Shown: in pieces, positions 1 to 7,255 of the stretch | How positions within the stretch are numbered: the stretch's first letter is position 1 | Layout: each line of letters starts with the position of its first letter | Assembly: GCA_016302005.1 (NCBI GenBank) | Contig: JAEDOK010000031.1 | Location: forward strand, 1-15,219 | DNA length: 15,219 bases | DNA from: Oscillospiraceae bacterium | GTDB taxonomy: Bacteria; Bacillota_A; Clostridia; Oscillospirales; Oscillospiraceae | Direction: 5' to 3' | Program-made: the position numbers and the translations under genes | Notes under the pieces: model-generated | The model's input: the letters and a program-made list of their open reading frames with translations, nothing else | Database searches by the model: none | What the model was told of the DNA's origin: nothing

Positions 1-232
1 GGGGGTATGCCGCATCCGTAACGCTCGTTCCTCGCGAACGGCTGCGCTACCACGGCGCAGGCGCCTCGCAATGACATAGAGGGTAGCCTCCTTGTCATTG
101 CGAAACCAGTGCGCACACTGGTTGTGGCAATCTCGTGCAGGCACTTCGGTTGATAGGAAGAGATTACCGTATCGCTGCGTTCCTCTCAGAATCGGTCTGC
201 CTTCACGGGCAGACAAGTCGTTGCCCATACGC
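1..232. repeat. Composite hairpin-rich interspersed repeat (left copy)
   Basis: This gene-free stretch is collinear with 10943-11172. Bases 1-48 match the 48-bp unit found in arrays at 8551-8740 and 10880-10990; the array may continue past the window edge. Bases 67-76 (CGCAATGACA) pair with 93-102 (TGTCATTGCG). Bases 104-111 (AACCAGTG) pair with 116-123 (CACTGGTT) around a CGCA loop. Bases 195-201 (GTCTGCC) pair with 208-214 (GGCAGAC). The element ends about 30 bases before the mnmE ribosome binding site. The ATG-led frames here are open only by chance, and I see no convincing promoter. It resembles the miniature intergenic repeats common in bacterial genomes, but I cannot name the family. 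Confidence 0.8.
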
Positions 233-275
233 GATCCGGGAGCGCGGAGAATATCATGGAAGGAAGGGAACTTCT

Positions 276-1637
276 ATGTCTGATGTAATTGCTGCCGTTG
301 CCACGGGGAAGGTGCCCTGTGCCATCGGGATTATAAGACTGTCCGGCGCGGGCTGCGCGGAGGTTGCCGATCGGGTCTTTCGGCTCGATCGCGGCACGCC
401 TTTAGCGGAGGCACCGAGCCGAAAGCTGCTGCTCGGGACGCTGCATGACCGTCAGGGCCGCGTGATCGACCAGGCGCTGGCGGTCTATTGCCGCGCGCCA
501 CACAGCTATACCGGTGAGGACACCGTGGAGCTGCAATGCCACGGCTCTCCCGCCATGCTTGCCGCAGGCTTGGAGGCGCTGTTTGCTGCCGGCGCAAGAC
601 AGGCAAAGCCGGGCGAATTCACCAAACGCGCCTTTATGAACGGTCAGCTCGATCTGACACAGGCGGAGGCGGTGATCGACCTCATTGACGCCGAGACCGC
701 CGATGCCGCAGCCAATGCCGCGGGACAGCTCGGCGGTGCGCTTCGGCGGGAGATCGAGCCGATCTATGACAGCTTAACGGATCTTTGCAGCCACTTTCAC
801 GCCGTTTTGGACTATCCCGACGAGGATATCGAGGACTTCGGCGCGGAGGAGCTTGCAAATACATTGCGAAATGCCGCCCTGCGCCTGAACAGGATGCTGG
901 CAAGCTTCGAGCACGGCACCCATCTGAAGCACGGCGTCAAGGCGGTGCTGTTGGGACGCCCGAACGCCGGAAAGTCCTCCCTGCTCAACGCCTTGGCAGG
1001 CTATGAGCGGGTGATCGTCACGGACATTGCCGGCACGACCCGCGACACCGTGGAGGAACCCGTCCGTCTCGGCAGGGTGCTTTTGCGCCTGACGGACACG
1101 GCGGGCATCCGTGAGGCGGGGGACAGGATCGAAGCCCTCGGCGTGGCGCGTTCGGAGCAGTCCGCCAAAGAGGCGGAGCTTGCGATCTTCGTCTGCGACG
1201 CTTCGGAGCCGTTGACGGACGAGGACTGCCGCGCGATGCAGATTGCACTGCAAGCGCCCCGCGCCGTCGCCGTGCTGAACAAGTCCGACCGCCCGCAGCG
1301 GGTGCGTGCCGAAGAGCTGCCCTTTGAAAGCGTGCTCTCTCTCTCTGCGCAGACGGGCGAAAACCTTGACGCGCTGACGAAACAGATCGAGGAATGGTTT
1401 GCGGGCGACAACCGCTGCGACGGTTCGGTTTTGACCAACGCGCGGCAGTTCGGGGCGATCAAGCGTGCCTATGACGCGATCTCCCGGGCGGAAAGCGCCC
1501 TTCTGCGCGGCATCACTCCGGACGCCGTTCTGACCGACGCGGAGGATGCCATGCAGGCGCTGGGCGAGGTCACGGGCAGGACCGTCCGCGAGGATATTAC
1601 CAACCGCATTTTTGAGCGCTTCTGTGTCGGAAAGTGA
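276..1637 (+). CDS. mnmE: tRNA uridine-5-carboxymethylaminomethyl(34) synthesis GTPase MnmE
   Basis: MnmE is a K+-dependent GTPase that works with MnmG to add a carboxymethylaminomethyl or aminomethyl group to C5 of wobble U34 in certain tRNAs. The product is 453 aa, normal for the family. The order is an N-terminal folate-binding domain, a helical domain and an inserted G domain. G motifs are visible: GRPNAGKSS at about residue 227, the GTTRD switch, DTAG at about 274 and NKSD at about 335. The C-terminus is CVGK, which includes the conserved cysteine of the family. ATG 276 is chosen because the homologous sequence begins at MSDVIAAVATG and AGGAAGGG lies just upstream; the frame stays open further upstream only through repeat DNA. 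The next gene starts 7 nt after the stop. mnmG, its partner, lies two genes downstream. Confidence 0.97.
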   Translation: MSDVIAAVATGKVPCAIGIIRLSGAGCAEVADRVFRLDRGTPLAEAPSRKLLLGTLHDRQGRVIDQALAVYCRAPHSYTGEDTVELQCHGSPAMLAAGLEALFAAGARQAKPGEFTKRAFMNGQLDLTQAEAVIDLIDAETADAAANAAGQLGGALRREIEPIYDSLTDLCSHFHAVLDYPDEDIEDFGAEELANTLRNAALRLNRMLASFEHGTHLKHGVKAVLLGRPNAGKSSLLNALAGYERVIVTDIAGTTRDTVEEPVRLGRVLLRLTDTAGIREAGDRIEALGVARSEQSAKEAELAIFVCDASEPLTDEDCRAMQIALQAPRAVAVLNKSDRPQRVRAEELPFESVLSLSAQTGENLDALTKQIEEWFAGDNRCDGSVLTNARQFGAIKRAYDAISRAESALLRGITPDAVLTDAEDAMQALGEVTGRTVREDITNRIFERFCVGK

Positions 1638-1644
1638 GGAGACC

Positions 1645-2211
1645 ATGCGCACGATGACCAATTTACCGCAGGGCTACGCACAAAAAGATTATGTAAACCT
1701 ATCCGCCCGCACGGCGAACAGTATTTCGTTTTTGCTCTGCGTGGGTTTGCTGGCGCTGGGCTGGCAATGGAGGGGCTTTGATGCGCTGAGTGCCTTACAG
1801 CGGGCGGGCATTGTCTATTACGCGCTGTTTGCGCTGGCGCTCGTTGCGGCAGTTTTGGCGTTTTCATGGCTGCACCAGCTCACGCACGCCCTGTTGCTGC
1901 GGCTGTGCACGGGTGTTTCGCCGCTGTATGCGCGCAAGGGGGTGCGCCTGTTTGTGGGCACCTCCGCCTATCTGTGCCGCAGAGATGCAATGCTTGTTCT
2001 GCTGCTTCCGGCGCTTGTCTGGACAGCGGTTGGGGCAGCGGTCTGCGCGCTGACGGACGGACTGTGGTTTTGGCTTGCCATGACTTCGCTGCTTGCCAAC
2101 CTCGGCAGCGGGGCGGAGGATGTGTATTACGCGGTTTGCACGCTGCGTGCGCCGAAGAATGCGCTGATCCAATATCGCGGCTTTGCCGTCGGATTTTATA
2201 CGGAGGAATGA
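1645..2211 (+). CDS. DUF3267-like membrane protein with altered HExxH motif (HQLTH)
   Basis: The product is a 188-aa membrane protein with about four hydrophobic segments (roughly residues 24-40, 52-72, 112-135 and 138-152). Its pattern fits the DUF3267 family of putative zincin-type membrane peptidases. An H-x-x-x-H motif lies at the end of the second segment, and a G-S-G-x-E-D stretch near residue 155 is followed by a short C-terminal tail. Where peptidases have HExxH, this protein has HQLTH (residues 77-81, CAG instead of GAG). The general-base glutamate is therefore absent and the protein may be inactive as a protease. The gene sits 7 nt after mnmE, and its stop overlaps the rsmG start by one base, so it is probably co-transcribed. 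ATG 1645 has GAGGAG only 3 nt upstream; ATG 1654 is an alternative with a 12-nt spacing. The family assignment is by pattern only and the function is unknown. Confidence 0.7.
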   Translation: MRTMTNLPQGYAQKDYVNLSARTANSISFLLCVGLLALGWQWRGFDALSALQRAGIVYYALFALALVAAVLAFSWLHQLTHALLLRLCTGVSPLYARKGVRLFVGTSAYLCRRDAMLVLLLPALVWTAVGAAVCALTDGLWFWLAMTSLLANLGSGAEDVYYAVCTLRAPKNALIQYRGFAVGFYTEE

Positions 2212-2897
2212 TGGAGCAGACACTTAGGAGCGAATGCGCCCGTTTGGGCATTGCGCTGACGGATGCACAGGTCGCGCAGCTTTGCCGCTTCGGACAGGCG
2301 CTGATCGAAAAAAACAAGGTGATGAATCTGACCGCCATCACAGAGCCGCAGGCGGTGGCGAAGCTGCATTTTGCCGACTGCCTCGCGCTGTTACAGGCGG
2401 CGGACTTTCGTGGGAAATCGGTCATTGATGTCGGCTGCGGCGCAGGCTTTCCGGGTGTGCCGCTCAAATTGGGAGAGCCTACAATTGACCTGACCTTGCT
2501 GGACAGTCTGCAAAAGCGCGTCGCCTGGCTGCACGAGACGCTGGAAAGTATGGGCGTGCAGGCGCAGTGCATCGCCGCACGGGCGGAGGAGTATGCCGCA
2601 AGAGAGCAATTTGATTTTGCCGTCTCGCGGGCGGTGGCGCGGCTGAATGTGCTTGCGGAGTTGTGCCTGCCCTTTGTGAAGGTGGGCGGCTGCTTCCTTG
2701 CGATGAAGGCTGCGGCAGCCGAGGAGGAGCTTTCCGAGGCGAAACGCGCCGTGAAGCTGCTGGGCGGGGAGTGGGAGCGGACGGAGGAATACGAGATCGA
2801 CGGTGCCTGCCGCCGCGTGCTGATCTTCCGCAAGACCCGCCCGACCCCAAAGCAGTACCCGCGCCGTTTCGCAAAGATCAAACAGCAGCCGCTGTAA
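2211..2897 (+). CDS. rsmG: 16S rRNA (guanine(527)-N7)-methyltransferase RsmG
   Basis: RsmG (GidB) uses S-adenosylmethionine to methylate N7 of G527 in 16S rRNA; its loss gives low-level streptomycin resistance in characterised bacteria. The product is 228 aa. The family's NLTAI segment is near residue 40. The SAM-binding loop VIDVGCGAGFPG is near residues 71-82, followed by SRAVA. The C-terminus, KQYPRRFAKIKQQPL, is a form of the family's usual K-YPR-x-K-PL ending. The start overlaps the preceding stop codon as TGATG. ATG 2211 has GGAGG at 2202-2206; ATG 2208, one codon earlier, is possible but too close to that site. Pairing with mnmE and mnmG is a long-conserved neighbourhood in Firmicutes. 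Confidence 0.96.
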   Translation: MEQTLRSECARLGIALTDAQVAQLCRFGQALIEKNKVMNLTAITEPQAVAKLHFADCLALLQAADFRGKSVIDVGCGAGFPGVPLKLGEPTIDLTLLDSLQKRVAWLHETLESMGVQAQCIAARAEEYAAREQFDFAVSRAVARLNVLAELCLPFVKVGGCFLAMKAAAAEEELSEAKRAVKLLGGEWERTEEYEIDGACRRVLIFRKTRPTPKQYPRRFAKIKQQPL

Positions 2898-2910
2898 CCT
2901 CCGAAACCCT

Positions 2911-3022
2911 TGTAGGGCGGGGACATGTCCCCGCCGGTGCAGGAACTACCGGGTGTGTACGAATCCGGTGATTTGTACTGTCTGCCGCTTCGCGGTCGGC
3001 GGGGACATGTCCCCGCCCTACA
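2911..3022. repeat. 112-bp inverted-repeat (MITE/REPIN-like) element
   Basis: The left 25 bp (2911-2935) is the exact reverse complement of the right 25 bp (2998-3022). Each arm contains a 20-bp perfect palindrome centred on GGGGACATGTCCCC. The 62-bp core includes GCAGGAACTACC and CTGTCTGCCGCT, which recur at 11088-11137. No direct target duplication is visible and no transposase is encoded. The element fills most of the rsmG-mnmG gap. A related solo palindrome occurs at 8450-8483. Confidence 0.9.
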
Positions 3023-3065
3023 GGCGAAAAACGAAAGATTTAGGCAAAAAACAAAGGAAATGAAC

Positions 3066-4958
3066 ATGATGCGATATTCCGCAGGAACTTATGATATTGC
3101 CGTGATCGGCGCGGGGCACGCGGGCATTGAGGCGGGGCTTGCCGCTGCCCGGCTCGGGCTGAAAACGGTGGTTTTTACCATCAATTTGGATGCCGTGGGC
3201 AATATGCCCTGCAATCCCGCCATCGGCGGCACGGGCAAGGGACATCTCGTCCGCGAGCTGGACGCCTTGGGCGGGGAGATGGCGCGTGCCGCCGACGCCT
3301 GCTGCATCCAGTATCGGATGCTCAACCGAGGCAAGGGTCCCGCCGTCCACTCTCTGCGCGCCCAGGCGGATCGACGCCGCTATCAGGAGCATATGAAGCT
3401 GGTTTTGGAGCGGGAGGAAAACCTCTATCTCAAGCAGGCGACCGTGACGGAGATCTTGACCGAAAAGGGCGCGGTCACGGGCGTGGTGACGCAGCTCGGC
3501 GCGGTGTATACGGTGCGCGCCTGCGTGATCGCGGCGGGAACCTATTTGGACGGACGCTGCATCACGGGGGATTGCGCCATCACCTCGGGACCGGACGGTA
3601 TGCGGGCAGCAGCCGAGCTGACGGAGAATCTGCGCGCCCTCGGCTTGCCGCTGCGGCGCTTCAAGACCGGCACGCCGCCGCGCATCAACGCAAGAAGCGT
3701 CGATTTTTCCAAAATGGAGGTGCAGCCGGGGGACGAAAGGGTGGAGCCTTTCTCCTTCGCCACAAAAACGCCGCCGGAAAACCGCGCGGTGTGCTACCTG
3801 ACCTATACCAACGAGCGCACCCATGAGATCATCCGCGAAAACCTGAGCCGCAGTCCGCTCTATGACGGCTCGATCACGGGCGTGGGGCCGCGCTACTGCC
3901 CGAGTATTGAGACGAAGGTCGTCCGCTTTGCCGATAAGCAGCGCCACCAGCTCTTTTTGGAGCCTTGCGGACTGCATACGGACGAGATGTATTTGCAGGG
4001 CTTCTCCTCCAGCCTGCCCGAGGATGTGCAGCTGCAAATGCTGCATACCGTCGCGGGCTTGGAGCACGCGGAAATGCTGCGCCCTGCCTATGCCATTGAA
4101 TATGACTGCATCGACCCGACGGCGCTGGACGCCACCCTCGAATGCAAGCGCATTGCCGGACTTTACGGCGCGGGGCAGTTCAACGGCTCCTCCGGCTATG
4201 AGGAGGCGGCGGTGCAGGGCTTTGTCGCCGGTGTGAATGCCGCGCTGAAGCTGCTGGGCAGAGAACCGCTTGTTCTGAAGCGTTCCGACGGCTATATCGG
4301 CACCCTGATCGACGATCTTGTGACGAAGGGAACCGAGGAGCCTTACCGCATTATGACCTCCCGCAGTGAGTACCGCCTGCTGCATCGGCAGGACAACGCG
4401 GACGAGCGCCTCTGCGCCATCGGCAACCGCATCGGGCTTGTCTCGGACGAGCGCCTTGCCCATGTGCGGGAGAAGTACGAGGCGGTGGCACGGGAAATGC
4501 GCCGCTTGGACGCGACGGGTACCCCTGCGACGGCGGAGCTGAACGCGTTTTTGACCGCCCACGGCTCGTCCCCGATTGTCAGTGCGGCGCGTATGAGCGA
4601 CCTTTTGCGCCGTCCGGAGCTAAGCTATGACATGCTCGCGCCCTTTGACCGCACGCGCCCCGACTTGCCTCCCGAGGTCACGCAGCAAGTGGAAATCCGT
4701 GTGAAGTATGAGGGCTATCTGCGCAGGCAGGAGAAGCAGATCGAGGAATTTGCCCGTGTGGAAGAGAAGCTGCTGCCGCCCGATATGGATTATCATGCCA
4801 TAGAAGGGCTGCGCTTGGAGGCGCGGCAGAAGCTCTCGGAGATCCGTCCGCGCTCCGTGGGGCAGGCGAGCCGTATTTCCGGTGTCAGCCCCGCCGATAT
4901 TGCCGTCCTCCTGATCCGATTGGAGCAGGACAACGCAAAGCCGCAAGCGCGCGATTGA
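3066..4958 (+). CDS. mnmG: tRNA uridine-5-carboxymethylaminomethyl(34) synthesis enzyme MnmG
   Basis: MnmG (GidA) is the FAD- and NADH-binding partner of MnmE in modification of wobble U34 of tRNA. The product is 630 aa, close to the usual 620-635. The dinucleotide-binding motif [10 protein letters not shown] lies near residues 12-21. The family's [15 protein letters not shown] block with its cysteine follows near residues 43-60, then KTGTPPRI near 200. The helical C-terminal domain ends at [21 protein letters not shown] 3066 is preferred because AAGGA (3054-3058) is 7 nt upstream; ATG 3060 and 3069 are in the same frame. The longer upstream frame crosses the 112-bp repeat and is not coding. 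It is separated from rsmG by 168 bp that is mostly repeat, so it may or may not share the mnmE transcript. Confidence 0.97.
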   Translation: MMRYSAGTYDIAVIGAGHAGIEAGLAAARLGLKTVVFTINLDAVGNMPCNPAIGGTGKGHLVRELDALGGEMARAADACCIQYRMLNRGKGPAVHSLRAQADRRRYQEHMKLVLEREENLYLKQATVTEILTEKGAVTGVVTQLGAVYTVRACVIAAGTYLDGRCITGDCAITSGPDGMRAAAELTENLRALGLPLRRFKTGTPPRINARSVDFSKMEVQPGDERVEPFSFATKTPPENRAVCYLTYTNERTHEIIRENLSRSPLYDGSITGVGPRYCPSIETKVVRFADKQRHQLFLEPCGLHTDEMYLQGFSSSLPEDVQLQMLHTVAGLEHAEMLRPAYAIEYDCIDPTALDATLECKRIAGLYGAGQFNGSSGYEEAAVQGFVAGVNAALKLLGREPLVLKRSDGYIGTLIDDLVTKGTEEPYRIMTSRSEYRLLHRQDNADERLCAIGNRIGLVSDERLAHVREKYEAVAREMRRLDATGTPATAELNAFLTAHGSSPIVSAARMSDLLRRPELSYDMLAPFDRTRPDLPPEVTQQVEIRVKYEGYLRRQEKQIEEFARVEEKLLPPDMDYHAIEGLRLEARQKLSEIRPRSVGQASRISGVSPADIAVLLIRLEQDNAKPQARD

Positions 4959-4983
4959 CAAATCTGCGGCAATCCCTTATAAT
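4955..4983 (+). promoter_or_regulatory. Perfect sigma-A consensus promoter for trpS
   Basis: TTGACA at 4955-4960 and TATAAT at 4978-4983 are exact consensus boxes separated by 17 bp. The -35 box overlaps the mnmG stop codon (4956-4958). Transcription should start near 4990, leaving a leader of about 60 nt. That leader is too short for a T-box riboswitch. A small inverted repeat (TATGCG with CGCATA, about 4992-5013) lies near the expected start and could be a leader hairpin or an operator. Confidence 0.85.
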
Positions 4984-5053
4984 CTATATTGTATGCGTTA
5001 TATTGGGCGCATATGACTTTGTATTTTCATTACCGCGAAAGGCGTGATATTTC

Positions 5054-6064
5054 ATGACAGAGACGACACAGCCGAAGAAACGAATGCTTTCCGGCATCAA
5101 GCCCTCGGGCGATCTGACCCTCGGCTCCTATCTGGGCGCGATCCGCAACTGGAAAGACCGTGCGGATGAGTTCGACTGCTTCTATTTTATGGCTGACCTG
5201 CACTCCATCACCGTGCGGCAGAATCCCGCCGATCTGCGCCGCCGCTCCTTGGAGCAGTTGGCGCAGTACATCGCCTGCGGACTCGATCCGGAGAAGAATG
5301 TCCTCTTCTTCCAGAGCCATGTGCACCAGCACGCGGAGCTGGGCTGGGTGCTCAACTGCTACACCATGTTCGGCGAGCTGTCCCGCATGACCCAGTTCAA
5401 GGACAAGAGCGCGAAGAACGCCGAGAACATCAACGGCGGTCTGTTTACCTATCCCGCGCTGATGGCGGCGGACATTCTGCTGTATCAGGCGGATCTCGTC
5501 CCCGTGGGCGAGGATCAGAAGCAGCATGTTGAGCTGACGCGGGATATCGTCAAGCGCTTCAACGGCATTTACGGCGATGTGTTCAAAATGCCGGAGCCGT
5601 ACATTCCGAAGGTAGGTGCGCGCATCATGAGCCTTGCCAATCCCGAGGCGAAGATGTCGAAGTCCGAAAACGACGACCCCGGGCGTGTGTGCCTGATGGA
5701 CAAACCGGAGGATATCATGCGCCTGTTCAAGCGCGCGATCACCGACTGCGACAATTGTGTGCGCTATGATCCGGAACAGAAGAAGGGCATTTCCAACCTG
5801 ATGACCATCTATTCCGCCGCGACCGGCAAGACATATGCCGAGATCGAGGCGGAGTTTGCGGGCAAGGGCTACGGCGATTTCAAAAAGACGGTGGGTGAGG
5901 CGGTCGTCGAGCTGCTGCGCCCCATCCGCGAGGAGGCAACGCGCCTGCTGGCGGACAAGGCATATTTGCAGTCCGTCTGCGAAAGCGGCGCACAAAAGGC
6001 GTCTTATGTCGCGGAAAAGACGCTGCGAAAGGTCTATAAGAAGGTTGGCTTTGTCGCACGATAA
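5054..6064 (+). CDS. trpS: Tryptophan--tRNA ligase
   Basis: TrpRS charges tRNA-Trp with tryptophan at the cost of ATP. The 336-aa length is typical of the compact bacterial class Ic enzyme. The HIGH-equivalent segment is PSGDLTLGSYLGA (residues 17-29), and AKMSKS is near residue 200. Other family blocks include ADLHSIT, MAADILLYQADLVPVGEDQ and the HVELTRDI segment that follows. It follows a consensus promoter and has only a weak AAAGG site before ATG 5054. The tagO gene starts 12 nt after its stop, so the two are probably co-transcribed. No T-box or tryptophan attenuator is visible in the short leader. Confidence 0.97.
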   Translation: MTETTQPKKRMLSGIKPSGDLTLGSYLGAIRNWKDRADEFDCFYFMADLHSITVRQNPADLRRRSLEQLAQYIACGLDPEKNVLFFQSHVHQHAELGWVLNCYTMFGELSRMTQFKDKSAKNAENINGGLFTYPALMAADILLYQADLVPVGEDQKQHVELTRDIVKRFNGIYGDVFKMPEPYIPKVGARIMSLANPEAKMSKSENDDPGRVCLMDKPEDIMRLFKRAITDCDNCVRYDPEQKKGISNLMTIYSAATGKTYAEIEAEFAGKGYGDFKKTVGEAVVELLRPIREEATRLLADKAYLQSVCESGAQKASYVAEKTLRKVYKKVGFVAR

Positions 6065-6076
6065 GAGGAGCTTGCT

Positions 6077-7255
6077 ATGATCTTAGACCCGAACTTTTTT
6101 CTGAAGGTCGCGCTGGCGCTTGTGTGCGCGGCGGTAGTCTCGTTTGCCGCGACACCGATCATCAAGGTGCTTGCCAAAAAGGTCGGCGCGATGGATATCC
6201 CGAAGGACGAGCGGCGAATGCACAAGATCCCGATCCCCCGCATGGGTGGCTTGGCGATCTTCCTCGGCTTTATCGTCAGCGTGCTGATTTTCGGGAAGAT
6301 GAACCGAGAGCTGCAGGGCATTTTGCTCGGCGCGGTCATTATCGTCATTTTGGGCGTGCTGGATGACATCCTTACGCTGCGCGCTCTGCCGAAATTCTTC
6401 GTGCAGATCCTTGCTGCCGTCGTGGTCGTCCTGCACGGCTGCCGCATCGAGCATTTTATGGGCTTTTCTCTGCCATCGTGGCTTTCGTATCCCGTCAGCG
6501 TGATTTGGATCGTTGCTCTTACGAACGCCGTCAATTTTATTGACGGGTTGGACGGATTGGCGGCGGGGGTTTCCGCGATCTCCGCAGGGGCGATGCTGAT
6601 CATTGCACTCATCCTCGTCCCTGACGCTACGGCAATGGCATCGGCGATCCTCCTTGCCGCGATCGTCGGCGCTTGCGTCGGCTTCATTCCCTATAACTTC
6701 AACCCGGCGACGATCTTTATGGGCGACACCGGCTCCACCTTCTTGGGCTTTATGCTCGCTTCCATCTCCATTTTCGGTCTGTTCAAGACCTATGCCGTGA
6801 TCTCCTTCGCCGTGCCGTTTTTGGTGCTGGGTCTGCCGATTTTTGATATCTGCTTTGCGGTGATCCGCCGCATTTCGAAGGGGCAAAGCCCGATGCATGC
6901 AGATCGGGGACATGTCCATCACCGTCTGATCGACATGGGATTTTCGCAGAAGCAGGCGGTCGCCATCTCTTATCTGCTCTCGGCGATTTTGGGACTATCC
7001 GCCGTCGTGCTGACGGATCGCGGAGAGGTGCAGGCGATGATTTTTATCGGCGCGATCCTCGTTGTCGGCGCGATCGGCGCAGTGGTGATCTTCGGCACGC
7101 ACCATAAAAAGCACGAAGCGCAGCAGCCCGACTTGCCCGAGGAAAAAGCACCGGAAGCGCCGGAGGAAAGCCCATCGGACTCACCCGAGGAGGGCGCGCC
7201 GGAACCGCCAAATGAGGAGCAGCCGCAAGAGGAGGAGCCCCATGAAGAAAATTAG
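6077..7255 (+). CDS. tagO: UDP-GlcNAc (or related)--undecaprenyl-phosphate sugar-1-phosphate transferase, TagO/WecA family
   Basis: This polytopic membrane enzyme transfers an N-acetylhexosamine-1-phosphate, usually GlcNAc-1-P, from UDP to undecaprenyl phosphate. That starts wall teichoic acid or another surface polymer. Family motifs are clear: DERRMHKIPIPRMGG on the first cytosolic loop, LGVLDD (Mg-binding aspartates), NAVNFIDGLDGLAAG, the FMGDTGSTFLGF block and GHVHHRL near residue 277. About ten or eleven hydrophobic segments are present. The 392-aa protein is longer than usual because of a roughly 50-residue acidic, proline-rich tail beginning at HHKKHEAQQPDLPEE. GAGGAG lies 6 nt before ATG 6077. 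The C-terminal codons overlap the wecB start by 14 bp, which suggests translational coupling. Confidence 0.93.
   Translation: MILDPNFFLKVALALVCAAVVSFAATPIIKVLAKKVGAMDIPKDERRMHKIPIPRMGGLAIFLGFIVSVLIFGKMNRELQGILLGAVIIVILGVLDDILTLRALPKFFVQILAAVVVVLHGCRIEHFMGFSLPSWLSYPVSVIWIVALTNAVNFIDGLDGLAAGVSAISAGAMLIIALILVPDATAMASAILLAAIVGACVGFIPYNFNPATIFMGDTGSTFLGFMLASISIFGLFKTYAVISFAVPFLVLGLPIFDICFAVIRRISKGQSPMHADRGHVHHRLIDMGFSQKQAVAISYLLSAILGLSAVVLTDRGEVQAMIFIGAILVVGAIGAVVIFGTHHKKHEAQQPDLPEEKAPEAPEESPSDSPEEGAPEPPNEEQPQEEEPHEEN

Noticed and set aside
1880..3067. 395-codon minus-strand frame across DUF3267, rsmG and the 112-bp repeat
   Set aside because: It crosses two coding genes and a repeat element, and its sequence is Ser/Arg/Pro-rich as expected of a GC-rich shadow frame.
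3018..4562. Long open frame of 514 codons on the minus strand opposite mnmG
   Set aside because: It is an antisense shadow of a clear, full-length MnmG in GC-rich DNA and its peptide matches no family I recognise.
4990..5053. Possible T-box or tryptophan attenuator before trpS
   Set aside because: The leader from the mapped consensus promoter is only about 60 nt and has no T-box sequence, specifier stem or terminator.
6903..6916. CGGGGACATGTCC inside tagO, resembling the palindrome of the 112-bp element
   Set aside because: It encodes the conserved GHVHH motif of the enzyme, and the similarity does not extend to the flanks.
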